Counted from the stretch's first letter, positions 11,239-25,200 are shown. The stretch: DNA of 64,000 nt from Bactericera cockerelli (GCA_024516035.1 CM044956.1:27377101-27441100), one strand, 5' to 3'. Notes: a model not told the origin generated them from the letters alone. Numbers and translations: made by a program.

Positions 11239-12187
11239 GGATCCGACACAAGGGCCGAATGGTGCAATAGTTTTTGCGGGATCTGTGATAATTATGTTGC
11301 ATAAAAGTTCCACTGCAGCGCTGGCGTAGTTTTCAGGAATGATCCATGGCCTCCATGCGTCATGATGCTTAGACGTCCGCGGGTTCGATCCCTACCCAGG
11401 ACGTTTTTTTATTATTTATTTTCGCTTTTGTGATAAACTATTATGCAGGGTTAGGCCGGGTCGCGCAGCGACCCGGTCCACCTGCACTAATTTCAACCTA
11501 ACCTAAGCCCCTCACCCAACCATCCTACCCAACAAACGGTTGTCAGTCTAAATGTTGTGTTTCGTTAGCCGGCTAGGATAGCTTGGGTGAGGGGCTTAGG
11601 TTAGGTTGAAATTAGTGCAGGGTTAGACCGGGTCGCTGCGCGACCAGGCCTAACCACCTGCACTAATTTCAACCTAACCTAAGCCCCTCACCCAACCATC
11701 CTACCCAACAAACTGAAGTCAGTGATCTATCGTGCAATTTCACCTCGTTAACTTTACCTAACCCTATATAACTACAAAATTCTTCTTAACAAAAAAATCC
11801 TCTTACCAAAAATGACTTACGCATCAAATTCCAATTGACAATAATCATTCGTCTTTTATATGTGAAAGAATAAAACGGACAAAATACGTAAAAAATACGA
11901 TGTAAAAATTTATGATGAAAAAAAATTGTTTTTTTTTACTTCTGTTGGTATACATGTCGATGGTTCTCTGATATAAGGATAAAACTCAAAAACCCAGGAA
12001 AGTTGAGGAAAGCAAATAAATTTCACAAAGATGATCAGTGATTTCAGAATTCAGTTCTTTTCAGTTTTCATTAAAAGAAAAAGAAACAAAACAATTATTT
12101 TATCTTTAGTTGACTTTATTACCACTTGAGCGCAGCCCAATAGATCCCGCAAAAACTATTGCACCATTCGGCCCTTGTGTCGGATCC
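11239..12187. mobile_element. Element with 46-bp terminal inverted repeats
   Basis: Bases 11239-11284 are the exact complement of 12142-12187 (ggatccgacacaagggccga at the outer left). CTCAATCC occurs at 11230-11237 and again at 12194-12201, close to an 8-base target duplication, although six bases intervene on the right. Inside, a 57-base direct repeat (11481-11537 and 11657-11713) flanks an inverted copy of its core (11584-11621). A GC-rich palindrome ggtcgcgcagcgacc sits at the left arm. No ORF. A non-autonomous DNA element is likely; superfamily not determined. Confidence 0.7.
11330..11405 (+). repeat. tRNA-like B box followed by T run
   Basis: CGGGTTCGATCCC at about 11379 with CTACCCAGGAC and then a T run, as in a Pol III-type unit, inside the 11239-12187 element. 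The 5' half does not fold as a tRNA; likely a relic SINE head. Confidence 0.4.
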
Positions 12188-12473
12188 CTCATCCTCAATC
12201 CTTCCTTGTGTCAGATCCGTATCGATGTCTGTAATCTCGAGTAGTACGAAAATTTAAATTATTATTTTTTTGTTGTAACAGAGTGAAAACTGTGAAGACC
12301 TCGTTATAGAATAGAGAGTGAAAAAACACTCCCAAGTCCTTTTTTAGGCAGTATTTTAGCCCCTGAGACCAACTCTGAACGGTTGTCACAGCCAACACAG
12401 TACATTTTAATTCAGTATGATGAAATAAATATCACTGCAAATGTTTGTAAGAAAAATTGATTTTTGAACTTCA

Positions 12474-13159
12474 GGGCAAAATTAATAGACAAATTGATAA
12501 CTTAAGTCATTGCTTCCCTATCTTGGCACGTCCCCATCGGTTTTCCCTATCTAAAGCCGGTGTTAATCAACATTGCACCATTCTCACTGAAATATTCCAC
12601 ATACACCATATTATTCAAGTCACCTATCCATTTTCTATTCTAGCTCAGTGTTGCTGAATATTAGTGACATGTAACATACTCTATAATCATCTCTGATGCA
12701 TGACAGACTTGTGTGCACAATTTCAAGTCTAGCATTTACTGTTTAGGAACAACTTTGTATGTATATTATTCAAGTCACCTATCCATTATTTTGCTATCTT
12801 TGCTTGGTGTTCATTATTGTAAGTTGATCCTTAATCATGTTAGCTAGGACCTGGTTTTTTGGCAATGAACACATTTTCAAAAGGTAGTAAAAACAAATTT
12901 CTTTTTTTTTTCTAAAAAAAGAAAGAAAAATGTTTATCTACTTCCATCTAGACTGCTGATTAGGTACTCAAATTAATGATTTTTTCTTGTTCAATATAAC
13001 TTCTTTTGATCTCTACTGACATGTTGATCAACACTTTCACACTGCAGGAAACATTGTTGAACAACATGTTCAACACTGGTGGGGGCAAGGCTTTAAACAG
13101 TGAACAAACCATGACTTAGTACCTTAGAGGTATTATGAAAATGTCTATTAATTCTGCCC
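12474..13159. mobile_element. Longer relative of the GGGC-MITE
   Basis: Ends GGGCAAAATTAATAGAC and GTCTATTAATTCTGCCC, the same inverted ends as the 130-base MITE with one or two changes. The next bases (taacttaagtcat; atgacttagtacctta) also match the MITE. At 686 bases it is longer, but it encodes nothing recognisable. It lies just upstream of mRpS30 and ends 50 bases before its ATG, so it may contribute promoter or 5' UTR. Confidence 0.65.
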
Positions 13160-13209
13160 CTACTCTCTGTTTAAAAAATAATTCTTAAAACCTGACTTTC
13201 TTAGATAAA

Positions 13210-16200
13210 ATGTCCCTCTTTAATTATAAAAGAAGACTCAGCTTGAGGAAATTTCAATTTCTGCGTAATTATGCAAGTACATCAAATGAGAAAAATGTTG
13301 CCAAAGAAATTTATCCTCCAATATTAGATGTGTCAGTTCGAGGAAAACATGAAAGAGAAACACTTGAGATGCACAAGAAAATTCAAGCTCTACATACAGT
13401 GGAAGAAAAGTTAATAGCATTGAATGTTCCTAGATACTATGGTTGGGAATCAATTGTCCTTAATGAAGGCAAGGTTCCTTATAATTTCTTGCCATTAGTA
13501 AAATCTACAACAAAAACACAGTTACACCAAGTTCAAAATGAATGTGTGTCAGCACCTTTAACTGAGGAGAAACTGAAACAGATATTGGAAGGTATTAAGA
13601 ATCAACTAGAGAAAATTTTGGTGTACCACTCCAGGTCTCAGAGGTGAGTATACTCAACAAAATAGGTATTAAATTTTGGAACAGGTCTGATGCACATAAG
13701 TAAAAGCCTCAGCAAAAGCTGAATTGGTTTGATTTATAATAGTTTGTCTTAATTTTTATTTATATAATAGTTCATAGTTTATTTATATAATAGTTTGTCT
13801 TTTACTTTTTATTTATAACTAGCCATTTACCCTTGCTTTGCAACGGAACTAAATTTCAAATTTACTAAGGCATGGCCGTACTGCTGGACAGCAATGCCTT
13901 TTTGAACTTTTTATATTTTTTCTGGACAAAGCGATAATGGTTTTGGGGGGGTCAATTCTGAGACATTTTTTGCTATCTCTTACCGTTTTGGCTAAACAAC
14001 TCCGGACAAACAAACATAGGTAGGTAGTCCTTTTTTCTGTTTTATATATAGAGATAATTTGAATTTTTCTTGGTCATAAATTAATTCATATAAGTAAAAG
14101 CAAAAAATCTGAGGACTATCATGCATTTTTTTCCCCTTCCAAACTAAAGAATATATACCTTTCTTGTTTTATGAAAAAAATCAATGTAGGTAAATGTCAG
14201 TGATTTGCTGACCTAATCAGAACATATTTATTTATATATATACAAATTAATGTGTTCAACCCATATGTAAATGGTTTAAGCTTAAATATTAAAAGTTTCC
14301 CTTAGCTATCAGATTAAATTTAATAATTAATTTTATTAAATGTATGTTTTACTTTCCAGACTTTCCTGTGAACTAGAAAAAAGAGAAAAACCTGTGACTG
14401 TAGCTGAGGCAAATAAGAAGAAATCAGAAAATCTTGTTGAGCAAATACATAGAGTGATCATTTCTAATTTATCCAGAGAATTCCCTCATCTATTAAGTGC
14501 ACAGGTAAGATGCAATGCTGAACCATTTGAGAAGAAAACAAATTAAAATAGGCAACCATTTCATTTTTATGGGGTATAATGTCTTGGAAACTGATATAAA
14601 AACCTATCTTGAAAAAAATCATTGAAAATGCCACTGGCAACTGTATGAAGTTCATTGGTTAAGATGATGAGAAACCTGATCATTTATCACTCAGAAGTCT
14701 GAGCTTGAAGCTACCACAATAGAAGTAAAATAAAATTGTAATGATAGGGCAATAGGTTGATATCTACCTAGCAATTGTTGTTTATTTTTACTTTCCTTAG
14801 CATATAGAAGAGAAAGTAATGGAATAACCCAAAAAAATTGATAGTCAGTTTTCAGTGCCAAAACATGTTTTAAACAGAGCCTATATCTAATGTTTTAGCC
14901 TATCTGAATGTGTGTCTGTAAACAAGATATCTCAAGAACAGAAACAGCCTAGCTAGGAACTTTAAATTTGGATTGTAGAGGTGATTTATGAAAAGGATGT
15001 GAGCCAAAACCTTTTGATGAAGTCGGTTCTGTGGCAGCCCAGTTGAGAGTGAAGTACTATTATTTTTATTTATTTTTTTGAGAAAAACTTGTTCTAATAT
15101 TTTTTTGTATTTTTTATCATTCAGCAGGATTCAAAACTTTTTGGGTCAAGTCTTCTTCATAAAGCTCTTACCGTTCTTGAGATATCTTTTTACAGACAGA
15201 CAGACTCATATACACACACATGTATGGTCTGAAACATTAAATTTAGGCTCTGGGGACCCTATATTGTATTTTGGCTCTGAGAACTGAACTATCAAATTTT
15301 TTTAAGGTGATTCCATTACTTTCTCTTCTATAGTATAAGGAAAGTAAAAATGAACAACAACTGATAGGTAGATATCAACCTATTGCCATATCATTAAGAT
15401 TTTATTTTACCCCTATTGTGACAGCTTCTGGCTCAGACTTCTGAGTGATCAATGCTCAGCTTTTTCAATATCTTAACCAAATCATCTTCATAGAGTTGCC
15501 TGCAGCACTTTCAATGAATTTTTTTAAGATAGGTTTATGAGCGCACGAATAGCTCAGTGGTTAAGCACTCGCTTGCCATGCGGAAGGTCCCGGGTTCGAA
15601 CACCCGCGCCGACAAAAATTTGTATTCAAAATTTGGTTACAGTTGTTTGTAAGGGATACCTTCCGGTTCGCTCGTGTTGACCCAGCACCTAAATGGGAAG
15701 TATTGTGTCACTTCTCGCCCATCAGAGGGGAGGCATACTACGGGATGGGCAGGCTACAACACAGACCACAAGCGTCTACAGTAGCTCCTGTTTCATGGCT
15801 ACGAAACAAAAAAGGCTCTGAAACACTCATCTTTAAAAAAAAAAAAAAAAAATATCAGTTTTCAAGACATTTTACACCACAACCTTGCAAAAAAGTTGTC
15901 AGGGGTGTTGTCAACTTAACTTTACTTGGTGTTTTGGATTGGTTTTCAAGACATACCTCCTCTTTTTAGGATTTTTTTTTATTATATATATTTCTAGGTT
16001 GAGCTATCATTACATTACATACCTACATATGTTCATTGATTATATTATGTTAAATAGTGACAAAAAATATATGGTGAATTCTACACATCTTTTTTTTTTT
16101 TTTTTTTTTTGCTTCTCCTGGAAGCCAAGACAAGTGCCTGAAAAATTAATGTAGAGGTAGTGGAATTGTTTTTTGTATATTTTCTTCATGTTTGTTTGTT

Positions 16201-19200
16201 TTAATATTTTGCATACAGGTTTGGAACATTGACGTCATTGAGATACATTTTGTCCTGTTCACAAAACTTGATAGAGCCAAAACAGATGTCACTAGAAAAT
16301 AAAATAATTACATTACTGTATGCTCGCAAAATGCTAAAAAATTGTGCCACAAAATACAATAAAATTACTGTATCATGGTAATATTTTTTAATGTTGAAAA
16401 TCAACATTAGAAGATATTACCAATTTTACATGTACTGAGAGAGTAAAAAAGTGTACAGGAACAGGATTCAGGATTGTGATGATATACAGTGAGTTCACCT
16501 TTAATGTGTTCCATGGGAAAATAACACATAAAAACAGTGTTTGGGCCAGTAAAAGTCGCCAGTACACAAGGGTAATCACAGGTGTTCAAACTCTATAAAT
16601 CAATGTTTGCCGCTAGTTTCGAGAGTCTGATTTTCAGTTCACGTGATACAAGATCGAAACCAGCTCCAGCATGAAATGTTGAACTAGCTAGGTCACTTTT
16701 TATCAGAAGAATATTTTAAAAAAACAAATATTTTTGGCTGAAAAATCTTTTGATGCTGGTTTTAAGAGTATACAACTTACTATTCATGAGATATGAGTTC
16801 GAAACCTTCTCCCGCATGAATAATTTGACAATGTTATTGTTAAAATAACAAACTTAACAAAAAAAAGTTGTATTTCACTTACTTTCGACTGAGTGCTAAA
16901 CTAATTTCAGAGTGATTGAAGTTAAAACCAAAGAGTTGATGGTTTCATTCCAAGCATAAAAGCTGAAATCTAAACTATTCAAGGGATTGAGTGGATTTGA
17001 ATTATATAAATGAACTTATGGACTAAAAGTTTGGAGTTCGAAACCTGTGTTGTGTTTTATTAGAAAGCTAACTCTTGTGTACAATTGAATAAGTAAGCAA
17101 TGAACTTTTTTCTCACTTTGAGTTCTCAATTTCAACTAGCGGCCTGTGCCCACTTCGTCAAGTCATCGTGAAATACAACTTTTATTTGTTAAGTAAGCTA
17201 TTTCAACAATAACATTGTTAAATTATTCATGCGGGAGAAGGTTTCGAACCCACATCTTATGAATTGTAAGTTGTAGACTCTTAAAACCAGCATCAATAGA
17301 TTTGTCAGGTAAAAATACGCGTTTGTTAAAAATATTCATTCGTGAAAAGTGAGCTAGTTTAACTATTTATGCTGCAGCTGGTTTCGATCTTGTATCTCGT
17401 GAACTGTAAATCATACTCTTGAAATTAGCGACAGTCGATTTCTCGTGTCGAAAAACCCCTGGTTCACCCTTTTAAACTATTTTAATACTTACTGGCGACT
17501 TTTGAGGGCCCTAAAACCGTTTTTACGTGTTATTTTCTTATGGCATACATTTATGTTGGAGTCTTTGTTATGCAGGATTTTTCAGGCTTTTTTTACAAAT
17601 CTTTTGGTACCTATGCATATGGTACTTTTTCAGGCGTTTGTCGTGACTTCGAGGAGGGTCAAAAAAATGGTACTGGACTATTTGTTGCATCTTCATATGT
17701 AGAATTCACCATATTTTTTGTGGCCACATAATGGCACCCTGTATTTGTTCACTTGTAGGTTGATAACAGACCCCGAATTGAAGCATTTTGGAATGTTGGA
17801 GGCTTTGGTCTCACCGAAGAAGAAAGAGAAAAGCGTAAGAAGAAGAAAGTGTCAGATGATCTTCTAGAAGACCCAAGCAACAAGTGGATCCAATATTTTG
17901 GAAATCCAATAATTCAGCTTCGCAGCAACCTACCTCTAAGTCCTTTAAGGAATATTACTCCCAGTGAAACTTGGGCGTATGAGGATTTTCCCTATGATCC
18001 TGTGCTTACATATGCTCTGGAGACCAAGAGACTGCATGGTGCCAGTGTCCCTGGTATGTATTTTTTATAATTATAGGGTACGCCAAAAAAAAGGAGTCAC
18101 TCGAAATATCTAGAGAACTGATTTAATTTTTGAAAATTGGTAAAACATGTGTACCAATATTTCAAGGGGGGAAACATTTTCTACCAGGGGTGGCAGAGGG
18201 GTTAACTTTGGACTCGTAAATAAAACCACCCAGTTTGTAATTTCTGAAAAGCAGTTGACATTAAAAGTATTTTAGAACAAGTTTAATATTTTTAATCAAA
18301 GCAGGACCGGAGATATCGTACATTTTATTTCAGAGGTTTTGGTAATTTTTTTTTTTATAGTAAATCAATTGTATTTTGTAAAAAATATCAAATACATATT
18401 TATTTCATTTGAAATAATTAAATTTTCATGCCTTTTTGATACCACTAGCTTTACAAGGAGAGGTATTGAGTGGTTAACTTTTTAAAATAATTTAAGAACT
18501 ATCCTTTTCGACTATTATCTGTTCTAAATACAGGGTGTCCCACCAAAGTCGGACACCTCAAATTACTCGGCCCCTGATGGCGTTTTTGAAAAATAAAAAA
18601 TCCAAGGGTACACTTTCAGTCATAAATTTTTTTATACAGGGAGATTAAAAGTCAGAGAATGACATTCACCTTTCGCTTTTTAAATGTGTCGACCTGAATT
18701 TTATTTGATAATTTTACTTCTAAATGGTTCCCAAGTATTATTTAATACTAAAATATTACATACAGGCGTGGTTTTTTTTGGCCAATTTTTTTTCTTCTAA
18801 ATCTTGGCAGAGAAGACGGACGTTTTTGGAGTGGATAGTACTCTACGCCTCCATCTACGAGAGAGGTGGGGAGGGTGCCGTTTGACTCGTGAGTTCCTAG
18901 CATTATTTTTACCCATCCCAAAAACGTCCGTCCTCTCTGCCACACTCGATGTTGGAGAGAGTCTACGCGAACCTCCAAGAACGCCTCCAGCACTGCATCA
19001 ACGATTTCGGCCACCACATGCCTGATGTGATTTTCCACACTTGACTGTCTCAAATGCTATTTCCTTGTTAATTAATTGGTTTTTGAGTAAAAATTAACTA
19101 TTATATATTATGATTTTTTTTTAAAACCGTCCGTCCCCTCGCCGCACTCTGTATAATTCATTAATTTGGTTACACATCCGTTACGCCAGCCTCCGTGGCG

Positions 19201-22200
19201 TAACGGTTGTGACTACTGCCCGTAGTACAGAGATTCTGAGTTCGATTCCCGGTTCGAGCAGACCTTTTACACAAATTCTGTTCCCTCCGAACACGTGAGG
19301 CATTTCCGGCCCTACCCACAGGCTCGGTGAGGTTAATTCGGGTTGCTGGTACGATTCAGTATCAGTATAAACAGAAAAGTGAGAAGTTCCCAGCGAATAG
19401 AGGTTAAAAACCCCGTCCTGTCTACCTCAAGTCAGGACGTTAAAACCAAATAGGATCAATGGACATGAAAGGAGCCTAGACATTGGATCTGGGCGTCCAT
19501 CTAATCCTCCTACCAGCGTGATATAGGTATCTGTGCCTGTCTCACGGACACAAAATTATCATTTTAGGTCAGAGCTGCAGCTCGACCCACCTTGAGAAGT
19601 ACCCCCCCTTCCCCTACCGTTTCGGACTTAATTTTCCTCGTACGTCATCATTATAGAGCCATTTTACCTTGTGAGAACTTCCAAATTCGAACTTCCCATG
19701 AGAACCTTTTGAAATTTCCCATGATAAGACAGGTAGTTCGGTTAGGTTAGGCCCGAGCTGGGGTCCTTGCTTCAGTGTATTCTCAACTCTCGTACCGTTC
19801 GGACCTCGATACTTTTAAAAGTGCTCTAGCTTTTGGTATCGGGCAAAATTTTCAATTATTATTCAAATTATTTTTTCTATGTGCCGCACGTCGTCAATCT
19901 TTAAAGGTAAGTTCTCTCTTTTCAATAAGCAGCTCTTTTTAATTCATTGCGCCTGACGGGCCTTTGAACTTACTCTTACGGCCTCTGAGTGGCTTTCGCA
20001 TGCGATTGCCTAAATGCTTCACCGGGGAGAGTCTCCATCTTCTGCCTTGTGCAGTTGACCGGTGGGCAGCTCAGTTTAATTCATTGCGCCTGACGGGCCT
20101 TTGAACTTTCTCTCACGGCCTCTGAGTGGCTTTCGCATGCGATTGCCTAAATGCTTCACCGGGGAGAGTCTCCATCTTCTGCCTTGTGCAGTTGACCGGT
20201 GGGCAGCTCAGTTTAATTCATTGCGCCTGACGGGCCTTTGAACTTTCTCTCACGGCCTCTGAGTGGCTTTCGCATGCGATTGCCTAAATGCTTCACCGGG
20301 GAGAGTCTCCATCTTCTGCTTTGTGCAGTTGACCGGTGGGCAGCTCAGTTTAATTCATTGCGCCTGACGGGCCTTTGAACTTTCTCTCACGGCCTCTGAG
20401 TGGCTTTCGCATGCGATTGCCTAAATGCTTCACCGGGGAGAGTCTCCATCTTCTGCTTTGTGCAGTTGACCGGTGGGCAGCTCAGTTTAATTCATTGCGC
20501 CTGACGGGCCTTTGAACTTTCTCTTACGGCCTGTGAGTGGCTTTCAAAAGCGACTGCCTAAATGCTTCACCGAGGAGAGTCTGCATCTTCTGCCTTGTGC
20601 AGTTGACCGGTGGCAGCTGTGTTTAATTCATTGCGCCTGACGGGCCTTTGAACATTCTCTTACGGTCTCTGAGTGGCTTTCGCATGCGATTGCCTAAATG
20701 CTTCACCGGGGAGAGTCTCCATCTTCTGCTTTGTGCAGTTGACCGGTGAGCAGCTCAGTTTAATTCATTGCGCCTGACGGGCCTTTGAACTTTCTTGTGG
20801 TCTCTGAGTGGCTTTCGCATGCGATTGCCTAAATGCTTCACCGGGGAGAGTCTCCATCTTCTGCTTTGTGCAGTTGACCGGTGAGCAGCTCAGTTTAATT
20901 CATTGCGCCTGACGGGCCTTTGAACTTTCTTGTGGTCTCTGAGTGGCTTTCGCATGCGATTGCCTAAATGCTTCACCGGGGAGAGTCTCCATCTTCTGCT
21001 TGGTGCAGTTGACCGGTGAGCAGCTCAGTTTAATTCATTGCGCCTGACGGGCCTTTGAACTTTCTTGTGGTCTCTGAGTGGCTTTCGCATGCGATTGCCT
21101 AAATGCTTCACCGGGGAGAGTCTCCATCTTCTGCTTTGTGCAGTTGACCGGTGAGCAGCTCAGTTTAATTCATTGCGCCTGACGGGCCTTTGAACTTTCT
21201 TGTGGTCTCTGAGTGGCTTTCGCATGCGATTGCCTAAATGCTTCACCGGGGAGAGTCTCCATCTTCTGCTTTGTGCAGTTGACCGGTGAGCAGCTCAGGT
21301 TAATTCATTGCGCCTGACGGGCCTTTGAACTTTCTTGTGGTCTCTGAGTGGCTTTCGCATGCGATTGCCTAAATGCTTCACCGGGGAGAGTCTCCATCTT
21401 CTGCTTTGTGCAGTTGACCGGTGAGCAGCTCAGGTTAATTCATTGCGCCTGACGGGCCTTTGAACTTTCTTGTGGTCTCTGAGTGGCTTTCGCATGCGAT
21501 TGCCTAAATGCTTCACCGGGGAGAGTCTCCATCTTCTGCCTTGTGCAGTTGACCGGTGAGCAACTCAGTTTAATTCATTGCGCCTGACGGCCTTTGAACT
21601 TTTTTCTTGCGGTCTCTGTGTGGCTTTCGCATGCGATTGATCTCTTTTGATTTTTGACCTAGTAACAACAATTTACTGTGCAATCTATTTTGTCTTTATA
21701 TGGTGAAAGTTAATCAATTCACGGCCCGTTTCCGAGCCGTGTCCATATATTTTCATGTGGCATTTTGATAAGTTCCAGTCTGTCTTCGCGCCGTGTGTTA
21801 TATTCCAGCACTACAGAAGTTCTTTTCCTTATTTTTCATTTTGGGCTCATGAGTTTTGATTTCCTTGTGCCTCGGTACAAGTCGAGCCGTTACTCAAGAT
21901 TTTGAGCCTTGGAGTTGACTTTGTCCTCCGTCTTTGGCGGGTGCGTCTCCCCAGACCCCCGGCCTGTCTCCTGGTACCTATGCTTTTGGTACCAGTCGAG
22001 CCATTGCTCAAGATTTGAGCCGTGGAATTGACCTTGTCCTCCCTCTTGGCGGGTGCGTCTCTCAGACCCTCGGCCTGTCTCCTGGTACCTATGCTTTTGG
22101 TACCAGTCGAGCCATTGCTCAAGATTTGAGCCGTGGAGTTGACCTTGTCCTCCCTCTTGGCGGGTGCGTCTCTCAGACCCTCGGCCTGTCTCCTGGTACC

Positions 22201-25200
22201 TATGCTTTTGGTACCAGTCGAGCCATTGCTCAAGATTTGAGCCGTGGAGTTGACCTTGTCCTCCCTCTTGGCGGGTGCGTCTCTCAGACCCTCAGCCTGT
22301 CTCCTGGTACCTATGCTTTTGGTACCAGTCGAGCCATTGCTCAAGATTTGAGCCGTGGAGTTGACCTTGTCCTCCCTCTTGGCGGGTGCGTCCCTCAGAC
22401 CCTCGGCCTGTCTCCTGGTACCTATGCTTTTGGTACCAGTCGAGCCATTGCTCAAGATTTGAGCCGTGGAGTTGACCTTGTCCTCCCTCTTGGCGGGTGC
22501 GTCTCTCAGACCCCTTGCCTGTCTCCTTGTACCTATGCCATCGGTAGAAGTTGCGCAGTTGCTCAAAATTTTGAACCGTGTGCTGGACTCCGTACCTCCT
22601 TGGCTTGGGTGCTTCCTTAGACCCCTTGCCTGTCTCCTGGTGCCTAGGCCATTGGTAACAGTCGAGTCGTTGCTCAAAATTTTGAGCACTGGGCTGGACT
22701 CGGTCCTTACTTGGTTTGGGTGCGTCTCCTTAGACCCCTTACCCGTCTCTTGGTGGTTAGACCCCTGGTATCATTCGAGCCGTTGCTAAAATATTTGATC
22801 TGTGGGCTGGACTCTTTCCCTCCTTGGCTTAGGTGTGTCTCTCTAGACCCCTCGGCTGTCTCCTGGTACCTATATCTTTGGAACCAGTCGAGCCGTTGCT
22901 CAGGATTTCAGGCGTGAAGTGGTTCTTCGTCTGCCTTTCGCTTGGGCGCGTCTCCCTGATCCCCTTCTCCTTTCTGGTCGAGCCTTGCTTCGGATATTGC
23001 ATCGTTGTTCAATAATTTAAGCCGTTCAAGAGTCAAAATACAGCCAATACTCACTGTTTGCCTAGTATTCTTGTGAGATGTCTACGGCAACATCTTTATA
23101 ATAATTCTCTTAAGTGGAAGTTACCAGGCGAGGTTAATGCTCAAAGCATCTTCTACCACCTAACCCTCGGAGTCTTATCATTATGTGCTCACAAACTCAA
23201 ATTAATGAGGAAAAAATTCATGCACTGGGCGGGATTCGAACCAACGGATCCATACGCCACCTGGATTACCAGACTAGCGCATTATCCCCACTTGACTACC
23301 AATGCTCGATAGTCTTTGGGGGCTCTCTGTGACCTGCCATCTGACAATGACGTCCTGTCTCGACTGAAGGATGTGTAAAAAAAAAAAAAAAAAAAAAGTT
23401 TCTACCTGATGGCTGGTGAGATTGGACGCTGATCAACTCGATCGACTTAGGCTTTGAAGTGGATGCAACAGTCCTTAACAAGCTTCGATTCGCCCTCCCC
23501 ACGCTAGATATAGCTCGGGCTTTTGATCCAAGTGCGTCAGTCTTGAAGGAATACCACTATAGGGATATGGAAAAGCAGATCCGTGGATCATCCCAGTCAT
23601 ACGATATCATGGCTCAGGCTGTAGCTCCTCTAAAATCGGAGCTCACTTCTCGTGAAGCAGCGGACATTATCCTGGTTGGAAATGTTTTACCAGTCTCCAG
23701 ATAATCGTCCCTGTCAACAAAGTCTCCGGAAGATTCTGGGGCACAAAAAACTCTTGACAAACGCTTCCAAGTACAAAAGGACTTCCAAGCCATGAATTTT
23801 CTCTTCACCAGGCTCCAGCCGACTCATGTTCAACTGATCGTCCAGAACGATGAGTTGTCGGCGTCTGACCCTTCGGAAGCCTAGGATTCTGAGGGTGACT
23901 ATTATCTTCCGGAAGCCCCTCCCCTGTAGGGCGAGCACGAGGAAGTTATAGCGACTCCAGACCTTCCGTTCGATGTTACCCCCTGCGTAAAAGAACGTGA
24001 CCCGGATGTTCCTCTTCCATCTCCTGAAGCCGAAATAAATGGCCGCAAATATCAGAATCTCAATTCTACAAGTTGGAACAGCATTAGATACATGGTATCT
24101 TCGCTCGTCTGCAGCCGAATTAGGAACTGAAGGCCCAGCCAAGTGCATGAGCGGATCTCCTAGCTAATATGAACGGAGCTTTTGGGATATTATCCCACTG
24201 CCTAATTCTCCAACGCCCTGCACTCGCAGACGTCACGAACAAGATCGTTGCTGTACATCCTTCTGTGAAGTCGTCAAAGAACGACCGGATAAAAGAACTG
24301 CCCTCGGAGGATTCTGCTTCCGAGGGTCTTCTTCAGTACATTAGCGGAAGGAGATCCCAAACGATTGCCAGTCGGAGAAGCCTGTTTGTACCAGCGATTT
24401 AGGTCCCGCGTCGGATTCTGAAGGATATTCCTCCCTCGGAAGACCAATTGTTTGAGCCCAAGGCCTTACTTGAAGCTGTAAAATCACACTCTTCTTCTTC
24501 TCATCCTCGCCCACGACCTCAGAAAGCCGCACTACAAGGATTACTTTGTCCCCCATGTCGTTCGTGGGTTTATAAACCTTTTTAGATATGGAAAAAAAAA
24601 AAAAAAAATCAAAGTTGCAGTTCATGGTTATTCCAGGACCTGCCCATATCTTCAAGGGTCAAAGTCTAGGCAGCTTCTAATGCAGTGATTGCCAATTGGA
24701 GCACGACAGCTCTGAAGGAGGCAGAATCATTGCTTCCTCGGGAGCCTACGTTCTTCTGTCAACTTTGACTTGTCAAGGACAATATCCCCCTTGGGCAAAA
24801 TTGGCGATCCACGTCAACTTTTATGAGGCATTACTGTCGCAAAATCGAGCTTCAAAGACTCCTCTGGGGACTGAGGACCCCCTCTAAGCTTTAATCTACC
24901 TGTAATTTATACAGGCGGTGGGTAACTTCTTGTTCCTTGTGAGCAATGTCAATAATGTTGTTCATTATCTTCCATGTGCATCAAATATTGTGCAAGTTCA
25001 TGTAACTATGTATTTATTTGATATTATTGGTCTGGTCTCCTATCCCACGGTACATACATTCCTACTTGTAATTTGTATCCTCTCGCTGTAGAATGTTATT
25101 CTTAATAATGCTAAATATTCATTTTACTCTCGTAAATGAAATTTACAATATTTTCTATAGCCTCTGTTTTGCACCAATACCTCTGCAACTTGTCTGTTTT

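Noticed and set aside
11481..11713. Telomere-like TTAGG words (ttaggttagg)
   Set aside because: Only two units occur, inside an inverted repeat of a transposon-like element. Not a telomeric tract.
15541..15613. Apparent tRNA genes (here and at 19187, 23225, 27626, 29345, 54925, 56218)
   Set aside because: Each is the head of a SINE followed by a conserved body and tail, and most have mispaired stems. None looks like a stand-alone tRNA gene.
15643..15969. 108-codon frame beginning MFVRDTFRFARVDPAPKWEV and its copies near 54.7 and 55.4 kb
   Set aside because: It is the translated SINE-A body, repeated wherever the SINE occurs.
19939..21640. Regularly spaced repeats resembling a CRISPR-like array
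   Set aside because: The whole 135-137 base unit is repeated with no variable spacers, and the DNA is eukaryotic. It is an ordinary tandem array.
21847..22689. Long minus-strand open frame (280 codons) and its plus-strand counterpart (228 codons)
   Set aside because: Both follow directly from the 111-base tandem unit being a multiple of 3. No start context, family match or codon signal supports a protein, so it is not listed as a CDS.
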